The translations under genes were made by a program, and so were the position numbers. Below the pieces are notes generated by a model that saw nothing but the letters and a program-made list of their open reading frames with translations, did not search any database and had not been told where the DNA came from. 64,000 nt of DNA from Pelagomonas calceolata (lineage: Eukaryota; Sar; Pelagophyceae; Pelagomonadales; Pelagomonadaceae). Position 1 is the stretch's first letter, and each line of letters begins with the position of its first letter. Shown here in pieces: positions 29,516-44,500 of this stretch. Location of the stretch: positions 4,898,001 through 4,962,000 of the forward strand of contig CAKKNE010000004.1 in assembly GCA_918797485.1 (NCBI GenBank), in the 5' to 3' direction.

Positions 29516-32500
29516 CTAGGCCGTCTCGTTCGCGAGGAGCGCCACGCCCCGCAGCGTCCAGTGGTTCCGCGGCTTCTCGACCGTGCACTTCAAAGTGACG
29601 TAGAAGATGAAGCACTTGATGTCGGGGTTGCCCGGGTAGCCGTCTCCCCTAACGGGGTACTTGTAGACGGGGCACTCGTAGGGGCCGTGCTTGCCGAAGA
29701 GCTCGATGCGCCGTTTGATGGCCTCGTCCCTTACGAGACCCGACACGAAGAGCACCGGGAGGGGCACGATGAGCGTCTTCGGGACACTTTCTACTAATAA
29801 CCCTTGCTTGTTGTCCAACGCCGCGCCGTCCAGGAATAGCCCGTGCACATACACGCCTTCCGGCGGCGCCGCGCGACACTGGTCCACCCGCTCCATGGTA
29901 GTAACCTCCGTCCGGTAATCCACTTCGTCCAACGCCCACTTGTCCGCCTTATGTTTTCTAGTAACTTCCTGCTTCATCGCTGTTAAGAATCCGGTAGGAT
30001 TAAACCACCCCGTCATCCAGAACGCCGGCGGCCGCGACTTGTTGAGCCACGTGCGATCCTGGTCGTCTCGCGCGAGGAGCGACGAGAACCACTGGCCCAG
30101 CGACGGCAGGATCCAGGAGAACTCCGTGCCGCTCAAGGTGTAGATCCACGAATGCGGGACCCGAGCCCCGCCGATCGCACCTAATGCTTGCGCCAATTCA
30201 TCGGTCAAGACCACCTCGCCCTTGATCGCTAATTTGAGCTGCACGAGCTGGAAGCCGACCTTCGATAAGACATCTTGTAATCTTTGTATTTCTTGGAACA
30301 AAAATATATTTAACGGTATGGTCAGCCCGCCGAGCTTGTTGATCTTGTGCTTGTAGTCGTCCTCGTTGTACTCCTCCGGGAGGCGCGAGATGAGCTCCGT
30401 CGCTTTGCGCGTCACGGCGTCCTCGATGGACTCGCCGCCGCCCCCACCACCTTTAGGTTGCGTTTCTCCGAGCGTGGCGATCATCGCGTTCACCTCGTTG
30501 ATGCGGAAGGTCAGTTCGGCGTTGGGATGGAGACCGGAAATTTCCGGCGAGTCGGCCTCCGGGAACGTCTCGATGTAGTCCTGTGTGGCACGACGCCGTC
30601 GCGATACTGTCTCCGTTCACTCACGCGACGCTCAGACTCTCGCACGGCCACGTCGACGGCGTCACGGCGGTGTGGCATCGCGTTGACGCCATCGACGCGA
30701 AGTTGAAGTTCGGAAAACGTGAGAAAAAGACGCTGAGTCACGGACCTTGAAGGGCTTGAGTTCCGTATGTCCGGGCACCGTATACTTGTAGTTCTGGGGG
30801 ATGGGCATCACTGGTGCAGAGGGCGTATACGAAAAACCTTCCTCGCAGACGCCGGGCCTCAAAAACTCCTCCGCGTACGTGTTGAACATGCGGCGGTCGA
30901 CCGAGTCCGTTATTTTGCCTCCGTACTGGACCTCGCTCACCATGTACTGTAATGTGGACCAAGAAATGGGCCCGGCATACAAATGCCCTTCCAAGAACAA
31001 GATACACGCCGTCAGGTCCGCCGTGTTGTACTCGTACTTGATGCACCAGCCTGCGTGGCACGGACGCCGTCGCGATACTGTCTCCGTTCACTCACGCGAC
31101 GCGCAGACTCTCGCACGGCCACGTCGACGGCGTCACGGTGTCGGAACGTCGCATTGACGCCATCGACGCGAAGTTGAAGTTGAGAAACTCGAAGAAAATG
31201 ACGCTGAGTCAGCACCGATCGCGCCGAACTTTCGCCGCTCCTGAACCACGCTATGGAGGAAGGATAGACCGAACAGCAGCTTGCGCCACTGCTCCGTCTC
31301 GACCCTCTCTAACCTCTCTTGATCTACTGTGACCGTATACGTACGTAAGAGTCCGGCTTTTAAACCCATCGGCGGTTCATTAGTTACTTTCGTACTCATC
31401 TGCAGCAAGCCCAAAGGAAAGTCCTTGTGCGGCAGGCACGTGATGAATAATCTAAAGTTCGGATCGATGGCCTCCATCTTCGCGAACATCTGCGTGGGAC
31501 CGACGCCGTCACGAGGCGCGTCGACGCTCGTGTGATCATGAAGACGGCGTCATGACGCCATCGACGCGAAGTTCAAGTTGAGAAATTCAAGGAAACGGAC
31601 GCGGAGTCCGCACCTGCTCCATGTCCGCCATGAGCTCTAAAGCCAATTCGCAGTTCTGGAGCATGACCCACAGACCTTCTTGCGCGGCCCCGTTCAACGC
31701 TTTGATGGCGACGGGCTCCTGGCCCTCGCCCAGACTGATGACGGCGGGCGGCGGCAGCTTCTTCTTCCTTGCTAGGAGTTCAATGGACTCCGTCGGGTCC
31801 ACGCCCGCAGACAGTAGGAAAATAGTAGGCACCTCGGCGCACGACTCGTCGTAGGTCATCTCCATGGTATCTGTGACCGGTTCAACAAATCTAGGACCCA
31901 TCTGGGGCGTCGCCTTGATGAAGTCGCGCGCCTGCGGGATGCACCGGTCCATGCGGAGCATCCGGACCACTAGTAATCGCAAAAAGGGTCCGATCTCGAC
32001 GTTCTCCGAAATCCTCGTTTCGTAGTCGGGGATAGCTAATTGCTCGGGCTCGTTGTCCTCGTACCACTTCCTCCAAATACTTTCGTTCGCACCTGCGCGG
32101 AGCATTTCGAGTCAAGAACGGCCTCAAAAATCAAAAAGAAACCGCCCACCGCCATGATTCTAGGAAACGAGTCGTATTAATGAAGTGAAACCACCACAAC
32201 ACGACGGGACGCCGAGATACGCACTCATATCAGAAGGCATGTTCGCGAAAAATTTGAGCGCGTCCGCTAAGGCGAGAATGTTCAGCCAGGAATCGTTCGT
32301 CATCCAGCCGAAGGGCTTGCGCTTCGCCGTGTTGATGTCCAAAGCCGCGCCTCCTCGTAAGAACAGCGTCACGTCGCCGGACTTCAATAAACCGGCAGTG
32401 ACCAAAATCTTCAGCGTACAGATCAAGATAAACGTAAGTTTGTCCTTCTCGTACAACCCCCGATTAATATAGCGGTACGTGATGTACGTCATGCAGTCAA

Positions 32501-35500
32501 TAATATTTTCGACGCGTTTCGACGCCAGAGAAGCCCGCTCGGCCTTGTCCATGCTGGACATAAACAGCCCCAAAAACTGAGCTAATGAGGTTTGATACAT
32601 GGGATTGACGGCGGACATCTCGACGATGGCAAAATACAAGCACGAGCCCCGCGTCGCCACTGGTCTAAATTGTTCCCTCTTCTCATTAATGCTGATCTTC
32701 GTCTCGTCGGCGGCCTTCAACTTCTCGCCGACCTCCTGGGCCTTCGCCTTCGTCGAGGCGAGGACATCCACTAATTCCTCGTCGTCTAGGAGGTTCCCCG
32801 TGTTACTCGTGAGTCTTTCGAGTAACGAAGCGTCCAGCGCCAAGAGACTCTTCGTGTTGGCGTTGACCTCCTGCAGCACTAAAGCTAGTTGCTCCTCCAA
32901 AGCGCGCTGCTCCTTGCCGATCACTTTCCCGAGGAGCTGCTCCTCGAGGCCCTTTTGCGTGACCTGTGTGCGAAACTGTCGCGAAACTGCCGCAGCTCTC
33001 TCACGCGAGGTGTAGACGCTCTGATCATCATGAAGACGCCCTCGTCCCAAAGTTCAAGTTGAGAAATGGATTTACATTTGACGCCGAGTCACGGACCGTG
33101 AAGTCGACGACCGTCGTCTTCGCCTGGAGCTCCGGCGAGAAGGTCGGGTTCGGCAGTCTCGTAATAAAATAGGCCATGAAGGCCATGTCGTAGTCCATCT
33201 GCTTGTCGGAGATCGTGATGATGTACCTGCGGGGCGTCGGCGGCTCGGGACGCCGTCGGCGCGACGCGAACGCGTCTTCCAGAGACTCAACATCGGACAA
33301 GGAGACGAGTCGTATCAATGAAGTAAGACGCCGCGAGCGCGCCGCCGGCCCTTTTGCACGTACTCCTTCTCCAAGACGGGGTCGAACATCGGGTCGATCT
33401 CGTTCTCGACGCCTAATACAATAAAGGCCTTGCCCTCCTGCATGGCGAACTCGAGCTTGTCCTTGATCTTCGGATCGAGGAGCTGGACCGTGGGCGACGC
33501 CGCCGGTAATCTTTCTTTCTCCCGACACGTGATCCAGCCGACGGCCTGGCCCTGGGGATCGATCAGCAGCGGGAACCGCGAACTTCGCGTCACGAGGATG
33601 CCGTTCTGGATCGACAGGGGGTCCGTCGGTAACCCTTCCTGGTTCCAGTCGCCGATCGTGCCGATGTCCGCGAGGAACTCAATAATATTCAGGTTTTGCG
33701 TCACGGGCACGTGCCGCGTCTCGCACTCGTTGCTGTACTTGTCGACGATGCAGTAGCTTCGGTACTCCTGGTTGAAGGGGCCGCAGTACGACACGAACGC
33801 GCACGCCACCGCGCAGTCGCCGACGAGCCTTAGTTTCTCCGACGCGAAGCCGTTCGCGTCCTCGGTCCAGCGCTTCTGCTCTCCACTGAGACCGCCGATC
33901 AAATCCGTGGCCTGCGTCATCTTCTTCATGAGCCTGCGCGGCGCGTCGCGTGTGGTCCGAACGGCCTCAAATTCGAAAAACAAACTACCCACGACCTCGT
34001 CTGATGGACACGAGTCGTATGAATGAAGTGAACACGTCAAGACGCCGCGACCCCACATGTTCGCGTTGTCCTCCAAAATCTTCTTCTCGCCCATCTGGCG
34101 CTCGAACATGGCCTGCGGGCGTGTCGCGTCGCGCGGCCGTCTTCATGAATCTCGACGGGGTCGTGGGGGTCGCTCTCCATCAGAGAAGGCGAAACGACGG
34201 ACGCCGGGGATCGTGCCTGCAATTCCCCCAACTTCGCGTTGACTTCGGCTAATTTCGCTTCGGCCTGCTTGAGCTTCTCGGCCGCCTCGTTTAACGACGC
34301 TTCAGCTAGTGCGAGAGCCTCTAGTTTCGGCTTGACAATACGACTAGCGTAGAAGTAGTCCTTCATCGCCGCCGCAAAAATACAAAGACCCTCCGCCGCC
34401 GACGACGCGGATTTAGCTACTTTAGGAGTGAAGTACTCGCCGCCCTCTTCGGTGCCGAGGTCGACGTACGGAAATAAAAACTCGACCGTCTCCTCGTTCA
34501 TCAGGTCTTTCCCTTCGGCCCCGAAGGCCTGGAGGTCCGTCAGGAAGTTGGCGCCGCCGAGCATGGCCTGGCCCGAGAATTTAAATGAGGTGCCAAAAAA
34601 GGGCAGGTCCTCTTTTTTGACGTAGAGCGTCTCGGGGACGACCTGCGCGGCGCGACGCCGTCGACGCGCGTCGTCGCCATCTCAGCATGCCGGGGGTGGT
34701 CTCTTCGTCGATTTCGGGCCGTGTCGAGGCGTGCCGCGGTCCCGAGGCTCTCTGACGGCCCCGTCGACGGCGTCGCGTGGGCGTGGCGTCGCGCCGACGC
34801 CATCTTCATGATATTGAAGTTCGGAAACGTTCCGAGAAAAACACCGAGTCGGCACCTTCTCGAGCGGGAGCTTAAATAAAATCAAAATGCAGTCGAAGAT
34901 CATCTTGATGATGTCCGTCGGGTTCTTGTTGGCTTTTATTTCTTGGATATCTTTCGGTTTGATGGACGCGATCGCTTTGTTGGCCTGCGCGGAGTTTTGG
35001 GGTCGTGGAGTGGTACGGGAGGATCGTGTCCGGGAATGGCGGCGGTGGGTCGTTTCTCGTTGAATTTTGAGGCGATTTCGAGGTGATTCGGTCGACGTTG
35101 CTCGACGCGGTCCGAACGGCCTCGATATCGAAAAAGAAACCACCCACGACCTCGTCTGATGGACACGAGTCGCATTGAAGTGAAGGCACCGTACGGGACG
35201 CCGCGAGCGCGCCTTGTCGACGAACGGCTGCGCCTTCGCCAAATCAATTTCCGCCAAGGCCTTCTCCTTGCCGATCCGCTCCGCATCCGCTTCGCAGGCC
35301 GCCTTGTCCTTGGCTACTTTATCTCCTTCGCGCTGCGCCTCCGCCGACGAGATCTGCAGCCCCTCGAGCATCTTATTCGTCTCCTCCGACGCGACGGCCA
35401 ATTTTTTATCTTCCTCCGCGAGCACGAGTTTCATGTCCTCCACGTCTTTACCGCCCTGCTCGAGCTTCTCGAGACCCAACAAAATGGACGCCTCCTTGTG

Positions 35501-38500
35501 CTCGATCTCCGCGAGCTTCGTCTTGTACCTGCATTGATACCGTCGCGACACGGCCACAGCTCTCTCAGAGCCACGTCGACGGCGTCGCGGTGGCGGCGCG
35601 TCGCGTGGACGCCATCTTCCCAAAGTTCAACTTGAAAAATTGATGAGCATCGGACGCTGAGTCACCGTACATGACCTGGTAGGCCGCGATGAAGCTGAGG
35701 TACGACTTCGGCGTCTGGTAGACCTGGCGCCGCATCTTCTCGAAGTACTCGAGGCAGACGTCCGTCGTGTGCGCGTGGCACATGCCTGCGTTTGATGGAC
35801 GCCGTCGCGACACGGCCTCTGGACATCCACGCGACGCGGAGGCTCTCGCGTGGCCACGTCGACGGCGTCACGGTGCCGTGAGACGTCTTCACGAAAACTT
35901 CAAGTTGAGAAATTGAAGGAAACTTCAACGCCGCGTCCGCGCCCATCGTCGTCATGACGTTGTTTTTGATGTCGTCGTCGCAGGCCATCTCGAACTTGCC
36001 CAGGAAGCCCTTCGAGACGGCGACGAGCGCCTCTTCGGGCCACGGCAGGAACCAGTCGATCGTCGGCGCGGACACGAGGCCCGGGAACCGTCTCGCCCTC
36101 TCGGGGAATTTCGGGTTCAAGGGCGACATGCAGAGCATGAGGTGCAAGTTGTCCCTTGTTACATCAGTTAAATACGCCTTGAGGTTGTCCTGCGTCTCTT
36201 CGACGCCCGGCCGATTTTTGATGAAGGACGGCCGCAATTCCGCCTGTGTTGATACAAACAATCACGAAACTCGTCGAGAAGCGAGGCACGTCTCCATGAA
36301 GATGGCGTGGAGCGCGTGACGACGCTCTCGGACGCCATCGACGCGACCACGTCAAGTTCAAGTTCATTTTCTGCTCTGAGTCACTGACCGTCATGGCCAT
36401 GATCTCGTCCTTCGCAAACAAGCCGGGCACCTCGCCCGTCATGAGCACACTATTCAACGTCTCGAGGAACGACTCGGCCTTGATCTCCGACTCGGTGAAG
36501 AGGAACGTGGTCCCTTTGCCGGCGCCGGCGTTTCTGTATAGAGTGCGGATGTCCTCCAGCAGCGAGGCCTGGTTGTACGTCTTCGTGAGCGTGATCTGGA
36601 AGCACATGAATCGACTGATGTAACTGGAGAGTCGTGTTAACGACTGTTTACCACTACCACCCACACCTACAAGAAGTCCAGAGCCGCGCGGCATCTCCAT
36701 CAATCTGTTGATCTTCAGCATGTGCTTCAACGCGTCGTCGAAGAGCACCAGGTCCATTTTTTTGGACGGGTTTTCCTCGTTGTACTTGTCGAGGAACATG
36801 TCGACCCTAGATTTGATCTCTTTCAGGGTTCCTCCCGGCTCATACACTTTAGGAGCCTCCTCCTGCATGACGCCGTCCTCGTCGTAGATGTCGTCTCTCA
36901 AAAAGTTGACCATCAGTAGTTCACTGTCAGAAGGAATACCGGCCACGACGGCCTCGTCAAACACTTCCGTGATGGTCTCTTGGATCGCGCCCGTGCAGAC
37001 GTCCTTGTCTTTATAGTTCGTGAGCTTGTCGTTGAAGACGCGCTCGCACCTGCGCGGAACGACCTCGTCTGATGGCCACGAGACACTTCAAAACGCCGCG
37101 AGCGCACTCGTGCTTCCAGACGTTGACGAGCGTCGAGGGTGGTGCGACGGTGTACGTGCCCTCCTGGCCGCGCGTGCCGCCCGTGTTGATCGAGTCGTGC
37201 GGGACAGCTAAAACGCCCTGGAAGACGCGCGACAGGTCGCGCATGTTGAAGACGTAGTGGAACCTGCGCGGCGCGTCGCGGTTCGTATCTCGGCGTGCGA
37301 CGGTCGACGCGCGTCGTGTCCACCTCATGATGAAGTGGGTGCATTCGGACGCGACGCGGTCCGAACGGCCTCTTCAGCAAAAAAGAAACGACCCACAACA
37401 TGATACGGGACGCCGCAACGGACTTCGCCGGCGTCGGCAGCATCTTGTTCTGCATGAAGGTCCACAACTTGATCGTGGCCTTCGTTAGCGCGTTCACCAC
37501 TAGCTTGAGATCCGTCTCCGTCTGGCGCGCGGGAAAGCGCCCGGCGAGCATCTGGCCGTAGATGTCGTTGATGCTGTTGATGGACGGCGGCGTCAGGTTG
37601 ATCGTGTAGAACTGCCGCTTCAAGCGATTCGGAATGTCATTCCTCCCCCCACCGGGGTGGCCCATGGCCCCGATGTAGTAGACGTCCTCGCAGGTCTTGA
37701 AGTCGCCCCTCTTATCCTTGTCGAGGAAGCAAAAACCCGAATATTCGACCAATTGGCGCATCAATTCGAGCGTCGGCTGGTCCGTCCACTTGTTGACCTG
37801 TGTGTGATACGTGTCGAGGCGCCTCCACGCCATCGACGCGCGTCGTCTCTAGGAATGATGGAAGTGGGTAGTTTCTTTGTCGAATTTGAGTGCATTCGGA
37901 CCGCGTCGAGTATATCGAGTCGCGATCTCGCTCAATATCGAAAAAGAGACCACTCACGGCCTCGTCTGATGGACACGAGTCTGATGAACTACATGACGGG
38001 ACGCCGCGAGCGCACCTCCGGCATCGACATGTCGTCGATGAAAAACGTCATCTTGTTGCCGTTCGGCGGGCCGAAGTTCTTGCCGCCCCTTTTGTCGAGC
38101 TCGGCCTCGACGGCGTTCTGCGCGCCGAACCTGCGCGGCGCATGTCCGTCAAAGCGGTCCGAATTCACTCATGGCCACGCGTCGAAGGCACCACTTCAAA
38201 ACGCCGAGGTCGCACATCGTCGTCGCGAACGAGTAGTTGACCGTCCTCGTGAGCATGTCCAGCGACTGCAGGAACATCCTTACCGTTGCTGTTTTTGCGG
38301 TACCGGCAGAACCAATAAGTAGAGCGGCCTTCTTCTGCTTGTGGGCCTGTTTAATTAAGTACTGCGTCCGCTCCGCGTCGACCGTCGGCACCAAGATACT
38401 CGCAAAGTCCAGCGTGTCGCCGTCGGGGTACTTCCAGACCGGCGCGCTCCACTCGACCCAGTCGCAGCTCTCGTGGTCGAGCTTAAACTCGAAAACATTT

Positions 38501-41500
38501 CCAGAGGGCATGTGCGTCTTGTCTACTGAAGACATCCACTCGTTGAGCTTGTCGCGGTCGTCGGCCTCGAGTAACGCGCCAAAGGACCACGTGAAGGCCA
38601 GGATGAAAATCTTCTCCAAGTTGACGGCGAGGTCTCCCTGATCAATTTTGATGGCCGTTTGCACCGGTGCCCCGGCTTCTAACGTAAAGCCGTCAATTAA
38701 GGTCAGCATGGCCTGGAGAATCGCCATCCGACCCGTCGCGAGCTTCGGGGACGTCTGCCTTTGTAAAAAGGAAAAGGCCGGGCCCGGCTCGATGGGGTCT
38801 GTGTGGAACGACACCGTCGCGAAACTGCCGGCAGTCACGGTGGCGGAACGTCGCATTGGCGCCGTCTTCCCAAAGTTCAAGTTGAGAAATTCGAAGAAAA
38901 TGACGCCGAGTCACTGACCGCACTTGCCGAGCCACTTCTCCTTGAGTTGTGTAAGAATGTCGCGTTGATCCTCCGGCCTCGTCTGCACCCACGCCGTGAA
39001 CAGCGCCTCCCAGTCCAATTCCACTTCAGACAAGTAAATGATGCCCGCGCGAGAGACCGTCGCCGGCGACGCGTTTTTGAGCGTCTCGACCTCGAACATC
39101 ATCTTGACCTGCGCGTGGCGGCGGTTTCGCGCGTTGCGAGGGGTTCGCGGCGCTCTCACTTCCTCAATACGACGCGTCTCCATCGCAGGAGGCCAGGCGT
39201 GGTCTCAGTTTCGATTCTGGGGCCGTTCTCTGGCGTCGCGTCGACGGCGTGAAGGCACCGCAGGACGCCGCGTGTCACGTTGTCCGTCATGGGCATGCGG
39301 TCGCCGTTCGCCAGCGTGAGGATTTTATTGTCGTCCAAGACCGTGTTCAGGTCCTCGATCCAGATCGCGTCGACGGGCCCGTCGGCCGTGATCCACGTGT
39401 TGTAGGGGTTGTCGCGGTTGCAGGCCTTGGCCCACATGGCCGCGAAGACGCCCGTCGTCCACTCCTGGCTGACGGGGTCGACCTCGCCGTACATCTGCTG
39501 CGCGCGGATCGCCTTCGGGTTGAATCGACACGCTCGGTGCTGCAGGTCCATGATCTTGTGTAATACTCTCCTCAACAAGTAGAAAATGGTCGACTTGCCG
39601 CCTCCGGTGGGCCCGACGAGCATGATGCCGTGGCGGACCTGTGTGTGACATGTGTCGAGTCGCGACCTCGCCCGAAACCACTCTCATGGACGTGAGATGG
39701 ACACCAGTCGCGTCGATTGCGTATGAGCCCGACGCCATCGCCGCGACCCGTGAAGATTGCTCTCTGCCTCTCTCGGGAGTCCGAGGCGACCGCGTGGTCC
39801 GAAACGCCTCAAAATCGAAAATGAGACCAGCCACGGCCTCCTCTCCTGGAGACGACGCGTTTGAATGAAGTGAAGGCGCCTCTACACTTCAAAACGCGGA
39901 GACCGCACCTTCGTCGTCTCGTAGAGCTGGATGACCTTGCCGACCCAGCCGCCGCGCGTGCCCTCGGACCCCTCGGGCCCCTCATAAAAGATCTTGCCGT
40001 CCTTCTCGCATTCCTCCATCAACGCTTGTTCCATGTCGGGGTATTCGGCCTTCGGCGGGGCGCTCATGGAAGGGAACAAGTCGGCCAAGATCGATAGGAA
40101 CAGGGGCACGTCCTGGGCCACGAGCTTCGACAGGTTCATGTCCCGCAGCGTCTGGTACACTAAGTAAGATTCGGGCTTGTCCATGTTGTTTCTCTTGGAG
40201 GCGCCCATCGTCCGCAAAACACTGAGGATGTTCCGCAGGCCCCAGTCGTAGTGCTTTTGATTTGATAACTGTAATTTACACGTGTCATAAAGGACAAAAA
40301 ATTTGAAGGACAGCATCTCGTACTGCGAGTAGCCTGCGCGGGATCATACTCGCGTTGACGCCATCTTCCCAAAGTTGAAGTTGACGCCGAGTCAGCACCG
40401 ACACTACACAATTTCACCTTCTTGATAATTTGAAAATTCGGCACCATCATCATGACGCCGCGGAAGAGGGCCTTGAGGTTCTCGGGCAGCGCTTGGCGGC
40501 CCGCGTAGCCCGGGTTCATCGTGATGAAGTAGCCGACGGCCTTGTTGAGGCGCACCTGTGCGTGGCGGCGGTGTCGCGCGTTGCCGCGGTGTTCGGGCGC
40601 TCTCGCTTCATTGATACGACTCGTGGCCATCAGAGGAGCCGGAGTCACGACGTCGGTCCGAAGGCGCCTCCACACGACGGGACGCCGGCGCGCACGTCCT
40701 GCGGGTCGCCGGGGAACTGGAAGAAGGCCTTGTCCGCCTTCTTGGCGTTCTGGATGCTCAAAACTTGTTGCGCCACCACTGACAAAACGGGTAAGCGAAT
40801 CCGGTTGAACTCGTCGAAGCAGCCCCAGATGCCGCTCTGACACAAGCCTTTAAAGATCTTGGCGCAGTCCTTGTAGGACATCTGGTCGCCGCAGTTCGTG
40901 ACGACCACGAAGATGCCTAAAGATGCGCCCAGATCCTTCGTCGTTTCCGTCTTGCCCGTGCCGGCCGGCCCGGCCGGCGCGCCGCCAAACGACATGCCCA
41001 GGGCCTGGGCCAACGTGATGTAGCACCGATCCGTGAGCGGCGTCACAACTAGTCGCTCCTTCGACCCTAGATACTCGTAGGAGTAGGCGAAGTCCTGCGC
41101 GGGGCGTCGTATTCACTGGAAGCGGTCCGAATGGCCTCAAAATCTCTCAAAAAACTACCCCCGGCATCGTGCGATGGCCACGAGTCACATCAACAAAGTG
41201 AAGGCACCTCCACACGACGGGACGCCGCGAGCGCACGAAGTTCGTGATCGCGATGACGACGCTCCCGTCCGGCGAACAATCATCCGAAGCTTGGGGCCGC
41301 CAGTAGAATCTAGCTTGTTTGGTCCACTCGAAGTCGTTCGCGTCGTGGATGAGCTTCTTCTTGTAGAGCTGGAACATCTCCGTCGTGACCTGTGTGGCAC
41401 GGACACCGTCACGAAACTGCCGCGGGAGGCGCGTAGACGCTCGTGCGGCCACGTCGACGGCGTCATGTTGACGCCATCTTCACAAAGTTCAAGTTGAGAA

Positions 41501-44500
41501 ATTGAAGGAAACCACGCTGAGTCAGACGTCCTTTTGGTGCACGTGGATCGTAACTAAAGTTTCGATCTTCTTGCGGTTGACCTTCGTGCCCAGGTCCTGC
41601 AGGCACCACGACGACAGCTCCAGCAACAAGTTATTTTGGCGCGCGTTACACTCCTTCATGCCCGACTTCTTTCTTTTGCACTCCTCGAGCGCCGTCTGCG
41701 TGTCGGCCGTCCACATGAACTGGATGCCCAACAGAGCGATTTGCGCTTTGCTGTCGTCGACGAAGCGTCTTAACCCAGGAATGTCGACGCCCGTGGCCGC
41801 GCAGTACTCGCCCGCGGTCGCGCATAAACTTTTTACTGTTAACTGCATGTAATGTAATAAGGTCGTGAGCCAGTCCTCGATGTTGCCCGACGCCGGCACG
41901 GGCTTGATGAAGGGGAACTCCTCGTGGCCGACGCCGCCGGAGCCGTGGATCGTGCGGATGATGGCCTGCGCGGAGCATCGCGGTTCGGTCCGAATTCACT
42001 CAAAATCACAAAATAAACCACCCACGTCATCGTGCGATGGACACGAGTCGTATCAGTGAAGTGAAGGCGCCTCTACACGACGGGACGCCGCGAGCAGACC
42101 TTGTCCTTTTTGTCGTGGTCGACCTTCTCCAAGGCGTCGAAGACGGTCTCGTAGTGGGCGTTCATCGTCGTCGGGTCGCTGCCCTGCGACAGGATCTGGA
42201 GCAGCTTCGAGTTGGAGCAGAAGTAGAACCGCGGGAACTTGCTCCGTTTTTGCTCGAGGTAGCCCTCGAGGGCCTTGGAGCACTTTTCTAGTTCGCCGTA
42301 CATCTCGGGCAGCTTCGCCTTGAGCATCTCGTTCTGGCAGCAGGGGACGACGAGCGACGTCGACTGCGACACTTGCCTGCGCGGAGCATCACGATTGGCC
42401 TCAAATCCGAAAAAGAGACCACCCACACCATGCTACGAGTCCCAGCGACAACGTGAAGGCACCGTAGAAGACGCCGAGTCCGCGCATGATCTTCGTCCAG
42501 TCCTTGTCCACTTTACTAAATTTTTTGGCCTCCATCGGGAGCCTGTGTGGACATCAAAGTTCAACTTGGGCTTCAAGTCGGGGTCTCTCTCCCTTGAAGT
42601 GAGGTGCTGCTCGCTCCAGTCGGTCGAGTGTGTCTCTCGGAGATCGTGTCCGAGTTTGGGCCTCTCCGAGGACCGCGGCGCCGAGATCGCGAGACGCGAA
42701 TAATTTCCACACAGTGGCAGGCTGCTTGGCGATGTCGCCGCCCGTGAAGACCGATTCGAGGGAGCACCACATGAGCTGGACCTTGACCCACTGCTCGAGC
42801 GTGTCCGCGGCGTCGTTCAAATTAGCTAACAGCTCCGCGGCCTCCTCGCGGAACGGCGCGACGTGGCGCATGGTGAGGAAGGTCTGCATCTGCATGATGC
42901 TTTCTTCCAGTTCTTCGGTCAGGATGCCCGTGCCTTGTAAAGTAGGTATAGGTCTAGATTTCCAGTCCTGCGTGGGAACGACGCCGTCACGTCTCACGAG
43001 GCGCGTGGGCGCCCTGGTGATCATGAAGACCACGTCAAGTTCAAGTTCAATGAAGACGCTGAGTCAGTACCTTGAACGTGAACTCGCGGACCTCCCAGAT
43101 GCCGTTAATTTCCTTTATATCTTGTTCTATTTTTAATTGTTTATCGGCGCCGTCCGTGATCTCCAGCACCTCATCCGCCACGTTCTCCAATTTGAGGGAA
43201 ATGATGAATTCTAATGTAAAATCCGCGCTCTCCTGGTCGAAGTCGTTCTTGACCAAAGCTCGGAGCTCGTCCCAGTGCCGCACCATCACGCTGGGTTTGG
43301 CGAGTTCCTGGAGCAAGGGCAGCACGATCTGGAAGTCCTCGATGCGCTTATTTAAATTTTTATACGCGTCAAAAGCTCTAAGTCGACCGGGCATCTTCTT
43401 GCACCGCAAGGCAAAGTTGTCCATCGCCGCCGTCATGTCCTCCATGCCCGCGACGATGGCGGCAAATTGCAGCAGGTTCCACTCGTTCATGTTCTCCTTG
43501 ACGTCCGTGTAGAGCGAAAACCTGTGCGTGATATATCGCGTCCCGTCGTGGGGAGGCGCCTCCACGCCATCGAGGCGACTCGTGTCCATCTCACAGTGAA
43601 GTGGGTGGTCTCTTTTTCGATTTTGAGGCCGTTCGGACCGCGTCGATATATCGAGTCGCGACCTCGTCTTCCAGAGACTCAAATTCGACAAAGAGACCAC
43701 TCACGGCATCGTGAGATCGTATCAATGAAGTGAAGGCGCCTCTACACGTCAAAACGCCGAGATCAGACAGCTGGTCGAACAGCTTTATGTCCTTTTCCGT
43801 CTGCGCGAGCTCCGGGTATTCGCTAAATGGCAAAGCGAAGAGCTCCTCGCCGTTGTGGGCCATCTCGTACTTGCGCACGCACTGGGCCAGGTGGTCCTTG
43901 GCGAAGCGCAACCGATCGAGCGCCACCTCCGGGTCGACGCCCGGGACGCCCGGCCCCGCGTTGATCCAGTTGTCCCTGAGTTTGTCGACCTCCTTCCTTA
44001 GGACATTCTTGCTGACTTTCAGGTTCTTCTTCTGGACGTGCTGCTTGTTGCTCATCTCCTCGGCCCTGTGTGGGATCATGCAATCACGAAACTGCCGCGG
44101 CTCGCTCACGAGACCCGTAGACTCTCTCACGGCCCCGTCGAGGGCGTCGCGGCGGTGCGGCATCGCGTCGACGCCATTTTCACAAAGTTGAAGTTCGGAA
44201 AAGGCTGGAAACAGACGCTGAGTCAGCACCTTACGGAAGCGGTCGCGACCATCTTCCGCCAGCCGCTCTCGAGCACCGTCCGCTTGTCGACTTCCGACTT
44301 GTCCATGAAGCCGGACGGTAAATTGCGCTCGAGCATGGCGTACATCTCCTCGATGGGCCGCATCTCCATGCTGATGCCTGCGTGTGACACGTATCGAGTC
44401 AAATTCGACGAAGAAAGCACCCACGTCATCGTGAGGAAGTGAAGGCACCGCCACACGTCAAGACGCCGCGAGCGGACCCGACTCGCGCTCGCGGATCGTC